Shown here one piece after another: positions 1 through 11,445 of a DNA stretch of 64,000 bases. Within the stretch, counting starts at the first letter, position 1. Every line of letters starts with the position of its first letter. The stretch comes from Homalodisca vitripennis (Eukaryota > Arthropoda > Insecta > Hemiptera > Cicadellidae). The stretch covers positions 109,385,001 through 109,449,000 of the forward strand of contig NC_060214.1 of NCBI RefSeq assembly GCF_021130785.1, written 5' to 3'. Under the pieces are notes generated by a model that saw nothing but the letters and a program-made list of their open reading frames with translations, made no database searches and had not been told where the DNA came from. Position numbers and translations under genes: made by a program.

Positions 1-59
1 GGCAGAAACATTCGAATAATATTTTTTGCAACCCATATTGGTACGAAGAGAAACTGAAA

Positions 60-200
60 ATGGATAGACGATTCGTAGAATTTAATATGAAAGTGTAAAA
101 GTTTGAAAAGGTTTCCAAACTCAGCAGATGAACTTCACTAATTGCTTTCTCAGAGTTGGTTCAGCCGATGCCTTTCCTGTGTGCAACAATGGAAGTATTT
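60..200 (+). repeat. Diverged dispersed repeat, copy 1
   Basis: A core near 130-170 (AATTGCTTTCTCAGAGTTGG followed by TTCAGCC) is closely matched near 8480-8510 (AATTGCTTTCCCAAAGTTGG followed by TTCAGCC). Flanking similarity is weak but recognisable. Both are in the same orientation. The family is not recognised. It may be a mobile-element piece or an old segmental duplication. Confidence 0.4.
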
Positions 201-542
201 TTAAACATTCTGGAATATATCAACATACTGGCTTTTATAGTGCGATAACTTGAGTTTACAGTTAAAAAATTTTACTACATTCAAAGAAAATTGTTAAAAA
301 TACCAATAGTTCTTATTAGAAAAACAATGATGTAAAATGAAGTAATATTACTGTTCAACATCCAGAAATTGTATTTTTTTACAAGCTATTAATAGTTATT
401 ACGTTTATGTTCCGGAAGAGATATTAACTTCACAAAATCTTAATACTATTGTTTTTACAAAATAATAAAAGTAGTTTTTAAATTCTGGCACTGTGATGTG
501 CTTGTAAAAAGACATATAGAATACATTGTAGAAAATTATTTC

Positions 543-740
543 TTATTTTGTTTTAAAATTAAATAAAAAAATACTCCTATAATAATTAAATTTTATTTGA
601 GTGAGGTCTTTGATATCATATGGTTTTATAACTGGTGAATATGAACGTAACCAAAATTCATCATCACATTGCTGTACAGTCGGTTGTTCGGCATATTCTG
701 AACTTTCATTCGTAAATAGAAATTCAAATACCAGATCCAT
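543..740 (-). other. Unrecognised 65-codon frame
   Basis: An ATG-initiated frame of 65 codons with a fairly normal amino-acid mix (for example CDDEFWLRSYSPVIKPYDI), unlike the K/N/I/F-rich chance frames nearby. No family is recognised. No splice sites, signal peptide or conserved motif can be seen. It could be a terminal exon of an unseen gene or chance. Confidence 0.12.
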
Positions 741-1639
741 AATATTAAGAACAATTGCTTACTATCTATTTCTCACATGAAAAACGTGACGTGTTAACTT
801 AAAAGGTGTCGAGAAAGAGTAAGTGAGGTTCACGAAAACCTAACAGAGTATTTCAATGAAAAGCACAGTTCTACAGCTAATTAATTATCTCTGATTCAGA
901 GCCTTTCAGAGAGAAGCCATCAAAAGCAATCAGTGCATTCAACTTCCTCTGCCTTTCTGGCTCTTCCGCAAAATTCGGAATGTAGCCAGCACGCCAGGCT
1001 AGGAATCAAAATTGTACTTTTATGCCCTAAACATTTATTATATTAATTTTGAGTTCATGTAGCTGAGCTTCTGGTCAAATTCATAAAGTAGGTCATGACT
1101 TGCAGGACAACATTACTTGTATAGGATAGCTTCTCAATGCGAAAATAAAATCATCATCAATTGTTCTATTATCCACCAATGATGATGACGTCAAGAAGTC
1201 ACCTAATCACCATAAAAATATTTCTGGAAAGTTCATTTTTATGTTTGTTAGATGTTTTAGGGCCTTCAATCACAAATAGAGACAGAGATTTTATAAGCTT
1301 ATTTAAAATACTGCGATGATATAAAGGCCTATTTATGTTACTATCCGAATTTCTGTATAAGTTCATCTTATCGACCTTGAAAATGAAAGGGGTAAATAAA
1401 AATATCTAAAACATCGATATGAGCTCACAAGTTCTTTTCATTTAAATTAGACGAAAAATGCCAACTGACACAACCAACTAGAATGCTTGAATAAAATAAC
1501 AATTTATTTATATTAATTTCATAATTAGAATTGTGTTTCATAGTGAATATCAACTAAATTTGACAAGTTTTATACACATACTTCGTAGTCGTGATTTGAG
1601 AAATAAATATTTCATTAGGGTAGTAATAAACTGTGAATT

Positions 1640-1805
1640 AGTATACGAATGCTTTTTTTCCTGTTCCTTCCCTTCTTTGCTTATTTCAGTTCTTTATTTT
1701 TGTATGTATTAATACTTCCCTCACCTGACGAAGAGGATAGATTCCAATCCTCGAAATGTTGTGTTATACATGTTATAACCTATAACGATGGTAAATGTCC
1801 GAAAT
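1640..1805 (+). repeat. Stem-loop repeat family, single copy
   Basis: Contains CTGACGAAGAGGAT, a loop, ATCCTCGAAATG and, about 30 bp later, ACGATGGTAAATGTCCG. The same order (CTGAAGA, self-complementary stem, CGAAACG, then ACGATGGCAAATGTCCGG) occurs at 32.2 kb and 33.6 kb. A reduced form lies just downstream of a Penelope-like coding relic at 8.16 kb, so I infer this is a PLE terminal fragment. The 118-codon frame over it (1649-2005) is a chance frame. Confidence 0.5.
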
Positions 1806-2547
1806 CCTGTTGTCCATATAAATGCTATTTTACTTCCTCATGGATAGAAGTAAAACATAAACATGCCGTAACTATAAACATTGTATCCATAATGCTTATA
1901 AAAGCCTCAATCAAATATAATGTATACTTATATAAACTAAAATGCGCCCCAGGTATTCAGTTAGAACCTATGTCATGGTTTGATCTCAGTGCTAGTTTTT
2001 TTTAGTCTTAATACTTCAGTTCTGTGCCTTACGACTTCAACTCCAAAATCAATATTAGTAGAGTTTACAGTATCAGAAACCAGGTAACATGTAATTTTGC
2101 CCATTATACCTCATAAATAAATAAATCTAGCGTCGGTACGGTATCTATAGATGAATAAGTAGGGAGGATGAATGTTTAAAATGTAAAACTTATAATTTCG
2201 ACATTAAGAAAGGTAAGTTCGTAAGTGGTTTGTAATAAATTTTCGGGTCAAGATGCAGACAAGGGATAAGCGGATACACTACACCCTGTACGTGCAGATA
2301 AGGTTACTAAAGCATTGCGGGGATACTTCGTACACGCATGCACGCCAACAGATCGTTGAAACAAATTCGTTATTTTAAACGACCCTGCGATACTGTACAA
2401 CGATCTTACATACATGTTGAATATCTCACCACAACAATATTTATATTATCGTATTTCGTACATACATATTATTGATTTGATTGAAATATACGTATAAACT
2501 AATACATATAGTACATGTGTACCAGAAATGAACTGTTTTTTGTTGAC

Positions 2548-2561
2548 GGGGGGGGGGGGGG
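2548..2561 (+). repeat. Poly-G run
   Basis: Fourteen consecutive G in AT-rich DNA, a possible length-unstable tract or consensus error. Shorter G runs occur near 16043 and 18431. Confidence 0.9.
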
Positions 2562-2579
2562 AGGGCCGTTTGAAAAAAA

Positions 2580-3021
2580 ATGAGTAAAGTATATGTAGAC
2601 TTGCTAGTCGACTTTAAAATGCGTTACTGTTCAAACAGAGCAACATACGAATACTCATCTGCCAATCGTCGCTACTTAACAAAATACATATTATATATAC
2701 CACTGCTTGATCCATTTGACCGACTAATTAATGAACCATGGTTCAAAATTAGGTTTATAGACACTGATAAAGCATCTCGCATAAGGTTACTACTGGAAAA
2801 CGTATTTTTGTCGATGTTTAAGGGAAATTTTTGTGGGTAATTTAAAAATTCAATCGCGCAAACCACTTTTGACGAGGGTTGAACTTTTCAGATATCAGCT
2901 TGACGCGACTACTCAAATCTACTTTAGCGTAAAAGGCTCACTGAAAAGACGTTTATACCAACTAGCCGAAATTAATGGAAGTTTAGCAGTAAAAGTGCAG
3001 AAATATCCTTGCACTTCATAA
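2580..3021 (+). other. Two overlapping unrecognised frames
   Basis: Frames of 86 codons (2580-2840, ATG) and 62 codons (2833-3021) lie in different phases. Their composition is less A/T-codon driven than most chance frames here, so a decayed coding piece is possible. No family motif was recognised and there is no start context, splice signal or repeat partner in the window. Confidence 0.1.
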
Positions 3022-4913
3022 ATCTACAGTTCCACTAGAAATACCCCTATACTCGTATAAATAATATTGAATGTATATTTACATATTAGATATTTTCTTT
3101 AAATAAAAAAGATAAAAATGCTTTTATCGTTTGAGGTTGAAAATATTTGCAGAATAATCGAGTAAAAATGGTGTTAAACGACAGTTTGTGGTCGCACTTC
3201 ATGCATATTCAGGGCGTGAGGGGATGTTCACAGTTTAGATTAATTTCATGAATATATAATGTTCCCGTTATAGTTCAAATTAATTGTTTTCATGCATAGT
3301 TATCTTATAGTTATTAAGGTGAGAGCATTAGTTTGGAAACCACTCCTTTCACTTAGGTCTCTACTAACTTATGGTCTTAAACATATTTCACAAGAATACG
3401 TGGAGACTGTAAAAACAATGACTGTAATATATATAGTTATTATAAAGTGAATACATTTTAGATTACTTCACAAGTAGTTTAGAGGTCGATTATACAGCAA
3501 ACGAATTAAATTATACCCCTTACTAATTACCAACCACTGGAATAGAAACCTCCTTACGTTCAAGTAATAATATAAACTGAAAAAAAATAAAACTGCTAAA
3601 ACTTACCAGCAAACTTATTCAATACACTCCTTGATATGATATGTAGCAGAACTAGAAAGTAATAATTATAAATAATAAAACCTATAGTAAAAACATTGAA
3701 ATTTATTTATAATCCTTAAAATTTAATATTAAATAACTGTAGGGATTTTAAGGTTTACTGTGGTCTTAAACTCCAGGTTTGGTTTTTATTTCTTAGGATC
3801 AGATGAAAACGGAATGTATTTTTTTATTACTGTAGAGATTGCACAAATTATTGTACAATTAATTAATTTCCTGGGATCAGATTAAAACTACCTAATTAAA
3901 AATGCAATGTTAACTGTAGATATTACATAGGTGGTTGTATTCTAATAGTGTATGTATATACTCGATTTATCAGGATCACTTTAAAGGTAAATGATAAATT
4001 TAATATGTACTTAAATTCCCTAAAAAAAGTTGTTAGTCCCGTTTGTTTGATGGAGATCAAAATGGGAGGATCTCAAAGGATTAAAAACTTTTTAAAGCTT
4101 TTTCCCAGATCATGATTTTTACATCTTGAACCACTTGAAAGCAGCTGTCATATAAATAAATAAATTTTAATTGAGCTAACCATACACAGACCAACTATTT
4201 GGCTTAAAGTAGCTTTCAATCCCTTTATAATTGTTTGATGGTCATATAATTATTATTTAATTTTTCATGGTAGTTTTATGTATGTTTTCAAGGTAAGAAA
4301 AGTTCGATCTGATCAAATATTTTTTAAATCGATGTAATACTGAATATATAATAATAGTTTTATATATTTAATACAACGGAAAATTAGGAGTAAACTAGGG
4401 TATTATTCAATAAAAATAAAATTAAGTAAATATATATTTATAAATAATAGTTTAATAAATTTTAAATAGTGATAATAAACGTGTTTGAATAATATTTTAA
4501 CACTCAAATGGCTGATTAAATATTGTTATACTGCTGAGAGATCAGAAAGTTTCACAAAATCCCGTTACATAATATTTTGATTAGTTTAACTGCACTTAAA
4601 TATATGTTTTAAAAATTCATTAATTATATTCGTTAGTGTAGATAGACAGGAGAATGCTTTCTCAAACAATTTCCAAACCACCGTCTGCTCTAAAATAGAA
4701 TGCAATGTGAAACAAATATCACACTTTGTATATAAAGCCTATGTTATGTAAATATATTTCAATCAGATAGATATATTTAAGCTGTTTTAATTTTAAGTAT
4801 TTATTGAAAGTTCTATTCCATATTGCATGAATTTGTGATTCGTTTCCAAAGTTGAATAAAACAATAGTTAATAAAAAATGAAAACATAGTATATTCAGTT
4901 ATCCTTACCCAGC

Positions 4914-6585
4914 CAGGGACTTTTGTCAAAGTGTACGACTGTTAAGCGTTGTATCAGTGCTGTTTATTCACTAAAAGCGGCCTCGAACTGTTTTGCATAT
5001 GAAAGGACATTAGTTCAGCAGCATTACACAGCATGGGTAGATATGTGGGCTGCTATCAGACCCCCACGAAGCTTCCTGACTCAATGATCCTGGATCTTCT
5101 CTACTATACGTTTACTGTATCCAGTCAAAGACTGCATCTAGATGAAATGCCAGGACTTTGTTGTCACGGCGTAGGACTATTTAGCGAAACATCGGTGCTG
5201 TTCATTTCCTAAAGGCAGCGCCGAACTGTTTTGCATGTGAAAGAGCATTAGTTCAGCAGCGTTACACAGCATGGGAAGAGATAAGAGCTGCTATCAGACC
5301 CCCTTCAGGCTCCCTGGCTCTGTAATCCTGGATCTTCCCTGCAATACGTTAACTGTATCCAGTCAAAGACTGCATCTAGATGAAATGCCAGGACTTTAAT
5401 GTCACGGCGTAATAATATTTAGCGAAACATCGGTGCTGTTCATTTCCTAAAGGCAGCGCCGAACTGTTTTGCATGTGAAAGAGCATTAGTTCAGCAGCGT
5501 TACACAGCATGGGAAGAGATAAGAGCTGCTATCAGACCCCCTTCAGACTCCCTGGCTCTGTTCTCCTGGATCTTCTCTGCAATACGTTAACTGACTGTAT
5601 CCAGTCAAAGACTGCATCTAGATGAAATGCCAGGACTTTGTTGTCACGGCGTAGAACTATTTAGCGAAACATCGGTGCTGTTTATTCCCTAAAGGAGGCG
5701 CCGAACTGTTTTGCATGTGAAAGAGCATTAGTTCAGCAGCGTTACACAGCATGGGAAGAGATAAGAAGCTGCTATCAGACCCCCTTCAGGCTCCCTGGCT
5801 CTGTCATCCTGGATCTTCACTGCAATACGTTAACTGTATCCAGTCAAAGACTGCATCTAGATGAAATGCCAGGACTTTGTTATTACGGCGTAGGACTATT
5901 TAGCGAAACATCGGTGCTGTTCATTTCCTAAAGGCAGCGCCGAACTGTTTTGCATGTGAAAGAGCATTAATTCAGCAGCTTTACACAGCATGGGAAGAGA
6001 TAAGAGCTGCTATCAGACCCCCTTCAGGCTCCCTAGCTCTGTCACCCTGGATCTTCACTGCAATACGTTAACTGTATCCAGTCAAAGACTGCATCTAGAT
6101 GAAATGCCAGGACTTTGTTGTCACGGCGTAGGACTATTTAGCGAAATATCGGTGCTGTTTATTCCCTAAAGGAGGCGCCGAACTGTTTTTGCATGTGAAA
6201 GAGCATTAGTTCAGCAGCGTTACACAGCATGGGAAGAGATAAGAGCTGCTATCAGACCCCCACGAAGCTTCCTGACTCAATGAATCCTGGATCTTCTCTG
6301 CAATACGTTAACTGTATCCAGTCAAAGACTGCATCTAGATGAAATGCCAGGACTTTGTTGTCACGGCGTAGGACTATTTAGCGAAACATCGGTGCTGTTC
6401 ATTTCCTAAAGGCAGCGCTGAACTGTTTTGCATGTGAAAGAGCATTAGTTCAGCAGCGTTACACAGCATGGGAAGAGATAAGAGCTGCTATCAGACCTCC
6501 ATCAGGCTCTCTGACTGTCATCCTGGATCTTCTCTGATATTGGTTCGTTGTATACCCAGTCAAAAACTGCATCTATGTGAAATTT
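4914..6585. repeat. Tandem array, seven ~238-bp units
   Basis: The marker CAGGACTTTGTTGTCACGGC (or close variants) starts at 4914 (degenerate), 5151, 5389, 5631, 5870, 6108 and 6348, giving periods of 237-242 bp. The last unit decays after 6540. The units are much richer in GC than the flanks. Each contains CAGTCAAAGACTG (a small hairpin) next to the perfect palindrome CATCTAGATG. Two sub-variants mix: CCCACGAAGCTTCCTGACTC in units 1 and 6 versus CCCTTCAGGCTCCCTGGCTC in most others. That points to unequal exchange or gene conversion. The period is not a multiple of three and no frame runs through, so it is not coding. Confidence 0.95.
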
Positions 6586-7830
6586 AATTTTTTTTTATTT
6601 CGACATATTGGAAAATCCAGTTTACCATTTCGATTTCCCATTATTTTATCTTGATCAATCCATCATAGGTATAGTGTAAAATATATTTTTGTATGTGAAT
6701 TTAAGTGGCACATGGATTTTAATTGATTTAAAAACAAAAAAAGAAATTCCCGCAAATATAAATTACTACTATTACTAGTAACAGTGGATATATCCCAATT
6801 CATGGATGGTTTTATATTTATTTTATTACTTTTAACTATTAATTAATGGCACATTCAGCCTATGATTTTGCGCTTAAACCGTCCAGTAAATAAATAATAA
6901 TAGTACGAAAAAGAACCAGAAAAGTCAATATATTTAAAAGAGCTATGTTTGTTACATTGTTTATTATTTATATGTATTATATCTCAGATGAGATTCAAAA
7001 TGGAATTTTAAGCAAATACATCAGTACCGACCATCAAGACTGCAATAAATATATGTGAATTTAATTAATCTACGGAATGCATGTAAATAATATTTTGTTC
7101 TTTTATTTAAAGAATATAGCCAACAGAGAAGTTTTCGGAAGAATTTTAAACAACACGTTACATGATCTACCTTCCTTTAATAAATATTGAGAATCATCTA
7201 GTTATAGCTCTTGACATTCCGGCACATGGAGAACCCACTAAACTTTAAGAAGTAGTGGAAGGCGTTTATCATTTGAATAAAATATATTTTGATATACATT
7301 TTATGGGCTGTAAAATAACTGTAAAATAAACGCCACAGAATCCACATGAAAAATACAAATATGAAATATTTGTTTGAATTAAATTGTTTACATATCTCTC
7401 GTTGTTTTAGTATTATCGATTGAAAATTAGTTTTACATTGTGCTCAAGTAAACCTGTGATATGGTACGCAATGCATTTGAACATTTTGTAAAACGAGCGC
7501 ATACTCACCAAGATGTAAGATTTTGGGGCTTCAGATAAATAATATTCTCCCAAAATTCTTCACAAGTTGAAATACTGGAACATAATTTTCAAACTAATCT
7601 TTTATCTCGACATTTTTGACGTGTGGTACACATGGGTTTACAGAATGTGGTTGTATGGAGAAGATAAAAAAATAAACCGAAATAATAAAATTATTGAATG
7701 AGCATTAGAAAAATATATCACTTGAAACCTTTAATTAAAGTCTACCTGTCCGCATGATATCTCGAAAACGAACTTACTTTAAATGTTGCATGAAGTTTAT
7801 GTACAATAACATATATTTGTTGACAAATCC
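6586..7830. other. AT-rich stretch, nothing recognised
   Basis: Very AT-rich. No long frame, RNA gene, element end or tandem repeat was recognised on either strand. Confidence 0.6.
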
Positions 7831-8041
7831 GCTGTAGCCAAGCACTCCATTGATTCAGGACACACAACATCAATTAAAAATCTAAAATTAATAAAAGAAG
7901 TAACAAAACCAATGAACTTAAATGCTTGGTAAACACTACACATAAACAGAAATAAAAAAAAAACTCATAAACAATGAAGAAGGTCCTATCGAAAATTCCA
8001 GTCTTCTTTCTTCTCAATTTATTAAAAAAATTAAACTGTAG
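7831..8041 (+). pseudogene. Penelope-like element, C-terminal relic
   Basis: Reads AVAKHSIDSGHTTSI, then KNLKLIKEV, then after an in-frame stop and a one-base shift in an A-run NNEEGPIENSSLL, ending at a TAG. The pattern AKH-x-DSGH, then a 'load' segment, then NxEEGPI is the C-terminal part of the GIY-YIG endonuclease region of Penelope-like retroelements, as I know it from other arthropod genomes. The reverse transcriptase and the GIY-YIG start are absent upstream, so the copy is 5' truncated. Disruptions are a stop near 7930 and a frameshift near 7950. About 120 bp downstream lies the stem-loop at 8158-8202, which fits a PLE terminal region. Assignment to PLE is knowledge-based pattern recognition and was not searched. 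Confidence 0.65.
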
Positions 8042-8157
8042 TCATGTGTAATTTTTCATACTGGCTGAAATATTTCCAAAATTTTTGTATTTGCATATTT
8101 ACACCATATTTCATTTTAATATTAATTGTAACAAAAATAATGTAAATATTTATTTGT

Positions 8158-8202
8158 GGAGTCGCCGGATGATGAAACCTTTGGTTTTCGAAAGGCCTTG
8201 TC
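8158..8202 (+). repeat. PLE-tail stem-loop
   Basis: GGATGATGAAACC, a TTT loop, then GGTTTTCGAAAGG. A stem is followed directly by GAAA. A partial second copy with the same GTCG start lies at 39955-39995. It resembles the CTGA(N)GA / stem / GAAA layout of hammerhead cores, with the key T changed to G, so activity is doubtful. Confidence 0.45.
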
Positions 8203-8394
8203 CAAAAAATAAACAATTTGGAAAAGAATTGTTTTAATTAAAATTTAGTAAAATTTTCCGATTGATCCAAGAGTCTTCAATGAACATATGGTTTTTAATG
8301 TTGCATGTCACTCCATACCGGAATAAACGTTATAAATTGTAATCAGCTCTGTATCAGTGTTAGGCTGTCGGAGTGGCTGCGGAGCGTATAAATA

Positions 8395-8580
8395 TGGAAG
8401 GTAGTTTGTTTACGAAATTTAATTTCATGGTGGAAAAAAAACTTTGTAAATTCGAAACCCACAGAGATAAACTTTGTTTAATTGCTTTCCCAAAGTTGGT
8501 TCAGCCGGTGTCTTGTGGAGCGGTTGCGCCAACAACAGTTTGCATACGTTTGATCCCCTTTCACTACACGTATCTCTGAA
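8395..8580 (+). repeat. Diverged dispersed repeat, copy 2
   Basis: Partner of the copy at 60-200. The best matching part is near 8478-8515. The 68-codon frame across it has no recognised product. Confidence 0.4.
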
Positions 8581-9097
8581 AGTAGCTGACTACAAATTAA
8601 TTATAAAGTTATTGAATAAAAAAAGAAACAAATAAATGTATTTATTTATCTATTTTTCTATCTTTTTTTAGGTTGGCACGATGTTGCTTTAGAATAAATT
8701 CGATTACCAAGTGTTATAATGATTGTTATATAAATGTTTGGCTTTGAATGATTTATTGATATTTCCAAAACTTATTATTGTGTAAGGCTTTAAATTTAAC
8801 AGTTTTCTTTGTTAAAATGGATGTTTTAAAATTTTTTATTATGCAAGGAATTCAAATACTGGTCATGACCGTCCTGTGGTAATAACACAGCCTAATCCTA
8901 ACAATATTATAAATGCGTAGGTCGCAATGAAACTGCTTTTAATCAATAGATACTGCATGAAAGTACGAATTATCATCACATTGTATAATACAGATTTTTT
9001 ATCAAAGCATGGTAACATAAAGTTATTGAGCCTTTATTCTTAGTTAAAACGTACAATGAATGAAGGAGGAGGAGCTCTTCTTATTGGAATATAAATG
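8581..9097. other. AT-rich stretch, nothing recognised
   Basis: Only AT-rich sequence. It includes the first copy (9051-9062) of a 12-bp direct repeat GTACAATGAATG whose second copy (9339-9350) lies beyond the following inverted repeat. Confidence 0.6.
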
Positions 9098-9336
9098 TTC
9101 TATTATTTTACAAAAGAAAACTCACAATTCTCCAATAATTTGTGTTTTTATTTTATTTTTTTTTTCATATGCGTCGAGTTCTTCTTGTTTATGGACTTGT
9201 TTTAATAATGTAAAGTTTTTAAAGGTGTGGTTTGTTTCAAAAGCATGTTTGGCAATAGCGGATTTTTCAGTTTGTCCATATTTATTGGACACAAATTATT
9301 GGAGAATTGTGAGTTTTCTTTTGTAAAATAATAGAA
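9098..9336. repeat. Perfect 48-bp inverted repeat, 143-bp spacer
   Basis: Arms 9098-9145 and 9289-9336 are exact reverse complements over 48 bp (outer end TTCTATTATTTTACAAAAG). The arm identity shows recent origin. It could be a small foldback/MITE-like insertion, or an inversion duplication made by template switching. The 88-codon frame across it is incidental. No transposase is encoded. Transcription would give a hairpin with a 48-bp stem. Confidence 0.9.
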
Positions 9337-9464
9337 AAGTACAATGAATGGTTTAGGGAAAATAGCTAATAACTTTTTTCCACAAAAGTCTCAAACTGTC
9401 GAGATTTGAGGCTGTTCAAAATGAAAGAAGAATTAATTATACTAATAATATTGTCATTGTTTTT

Positions 9465-9660
9465 TTTTTATTTTCACGCTTAAAATATTCTATCGATTTT
9501 ACTGAAATTTTACATTGACGTTCTTACGGTTCCTGGGACGAGTTTAGGCATATTATTATTTAAAAAATCCCTCCCGCTATGCAAATTGGTCTTAAAATTA
9601 GCGAAAAATTCCATCTTTGACTCTAAAATTATGAAGTATTAATTAAAACACCCTGTCAAA
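9465..9660 (+). repeat. Dispersed repeat family B, copy 1
   Basis: Shares the order TTTACTGAAATTTTACAT, then CCCTCC..TATGC, then TAGCGAAAAATTCC with copies at 26025-26200 (same strand) and 35650-35825 (opposite strand). It looks like the 3' part of a LINE or a LINE-derived short element. Family not named. Confidence 0.5.
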
Positions 9661-9924
9661 TGTATTCAACTGTTCTGCGTAAATATTTTTGCACAACCAT
9701 ATATTTATTACCTTACGCATTATTTTAATTTTATTGCATTTATAAGGTGTAAATTCTTCACGCCATTTTTAGATTTCAGCGATTAGGTATCCAAAAATGT
9801 TTGCCTTAGTATTATGGGGAAACGGGAGGGCAACAAGGAAATCACAGAATAAATAAATTTATAAAGAAACTCCGCGAAATCACCTAAAATGCCACAAAGA
9901 AGACATGTAACATAATGAAATGAG

Positions 9925-10737
9925 TTATTAGATAGCTCATATTATTAGATAGCTCATATTATTAGATAGCTCGTATTATTAGATAGCTCATATTATTAGA
10001 TAGCTCGTATTATTAGATAGCTCGTATTATTAGATAGCTAATATTATTAGATAGCTCATATTATTAGATAGCTCGTATTATTAGATAGCTCATATTATTA
10101 GATAGCTCGTATTATTAGATAGCTCATATTATTAGATAGCTCGTATTATTAGATAGCTAATATTATTAGATAGCTCATATTATTAGATAGCTCGTATTAT
10201 TAGATAGCTAATATTATTAGATAGCTCATATTATTAGATAGCTCATATTATTAGATAGCTCGTATTATTAGATAGCTCATATTATTAGATAGCTCGTATT
10301 ATTAGATAGCTAATATTATTAGATAGCTCATATTATTAGATAGCTCGTATTATTAGATAGCTCATATTATTAGATAGCTCGTATTATTAGATAGCTAATA
10401 TTATTAGATAGCTCATATTATTAGATAGCTCGTATTATTAGATAGCTCATATTATTAGATAGCTCGTATTATTAGATAGCTCATATTATTAGATAGCTCG
10501 TATTATTAGATAGCTAATATTATTAGATAGCTCATATTATTAGATAGCTCGTATTATTAGATAGCTAATATTATTAGATAGCTCATATTATTAGATAGCT
10601 CGTATTATTAGATAGCTCATATTATTAGATAGCTCATATTATTAGATAGCTAATATTATTAGATAGCTCATATTATTAGATAGCTCGTATTATTAGATAG
10701 CTAATATTATTAGATAGCTCATATTATTAGATAGCTC
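9925..10737. repeat. 17-bp minisatellite, about 48 units
   Basis: Unit AGATAGCTCATATTATT in 47 complete copies plus a partial one. Nearly all variation is confined to two adjacent bases, giving three unit types: CA, CG and AA. In order, with A=CA, G=CG, N=AA: AAGAGGN AGAGAGN AGN AAGAGN AGAGN AGAGAGN AGN AGAAN AGN A. N is always followed by A and nearly always preceded by G. The array is otherwise perfect, so it is young or strongly homogenised. No coding is implied. Confidence 0.97.
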
Positions 10738-11050
10738 TGCGAAGCCTGGTATACTACTCGCAATGTGGCATACTCCCGCCTTACGATTAAATCTTAGAAG
10801 CTAGTGACTGAGTAACTAGTAAATTAGAATCAATACTTAGTAAAAATTAAATTATGTAATGGATAATTAAAGAAAGATTAAAATGAGTTTGATAAAAAAT
10901 AAATTGGAAATCTTATTCGTTAATCTGTCACAAGCAAATAGTATTACCAGCTTAATTTGTAATCTTGTACTGAATTCCTAATTACAAAAATATGCTAGCT
11001 CTCTTGTAGATATATATACTTCATTATTTTATAGCACTTAATTGGGAAAC
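10738..11050. other. Intergenic, nothing recognised
   Basis: Short moderately GC patch (TCTGCGAAGCCTGGTATAC) at the array edge, then AT-rich sequence. No gene or repeat recognised. Confidence 0.5.
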
Positions 11051-11445
11051 TGAAAGATATTTATCTTAAGCGGTTAGCCGGGGCAGATTCGATCTGAGAT
11101 GCTGTGGACGTGACACTTGTAGAGGGATGAATGTGAGATTTTGTGTGATAAAAATTAGGACTCATTAGCAATAACTACTTTGGTTTTATTTTGTATGTTT
11201 TAAGAATTACAGATATGTTTAATTTCTTAATTTGTTAAATTTTAATGTTAACATGTTAAAATATTATATTAATTTCACCACATTGTTTAAATGTAATTAT
11301 TTCTAAAATTTTCTTATTCGAAAGGTAATATTTAATTAATGTTTTAATTTTTACGTTTTCGCAGGTTAACTGTAATAAAGGGTCATAGGGCATTAAATTT
11401 GCCTGTATAAATAAAGAATTTTTATTTCATTTCATTTCAACTTTT
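11050..11445 (+). mobile_element. Probable LINE 3' end
   Basis: A GC-richer piece (GGTTAGCCGGGGCAGATTCG) is followed by AT-rich untranslated-like sequence and ends in TATAAATAAAGAATTTTTAT followed by TTTCATTTCATTTCA. An AATAAA-type signal followed by a short pentamer repeat is typical of several non-LTR retrotransposon 3' ends. No reverse transcriptase is present, so it is a 5'-truncated or decayed copy. The 5' limit is a guess. Confidence 0.4.

Larger units (their letters stand above)
1..4913. other. AT-rich non-genic stretch
   Basis: No convincing gene is present. The stretch holds weak short frames, one copy of the stem-loop repeat family (about 1.65-1.80 kb), a run of 14 G at 2548-2561 and a degenerate internally repetitive block at about 3.7-4.0 kb in which the phrase GGATCAGAT or GGATCAC recurs at roughly 60-120 bp intervals. 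The rest is AT-rich sequence without a recognisable family. Confidence 0.6.

Noticed and set aside
1649..2005. 118-codon plus-strand frame with hydrophobic start
   Set aside because: Its start overlaps a repeat of the stem-loop family and the rest is biased AT-rich codons. No family motif, so a chance frame.
9060..9326. 88-codon frame
   Set aside because: It runs through the inverted repeat and has no motif.
9925..10737. CRISPR-like array
   Set aside because: There are no unique spacers; it is a head-to-tail 17-bp minisatellite in a eukaryotic context.
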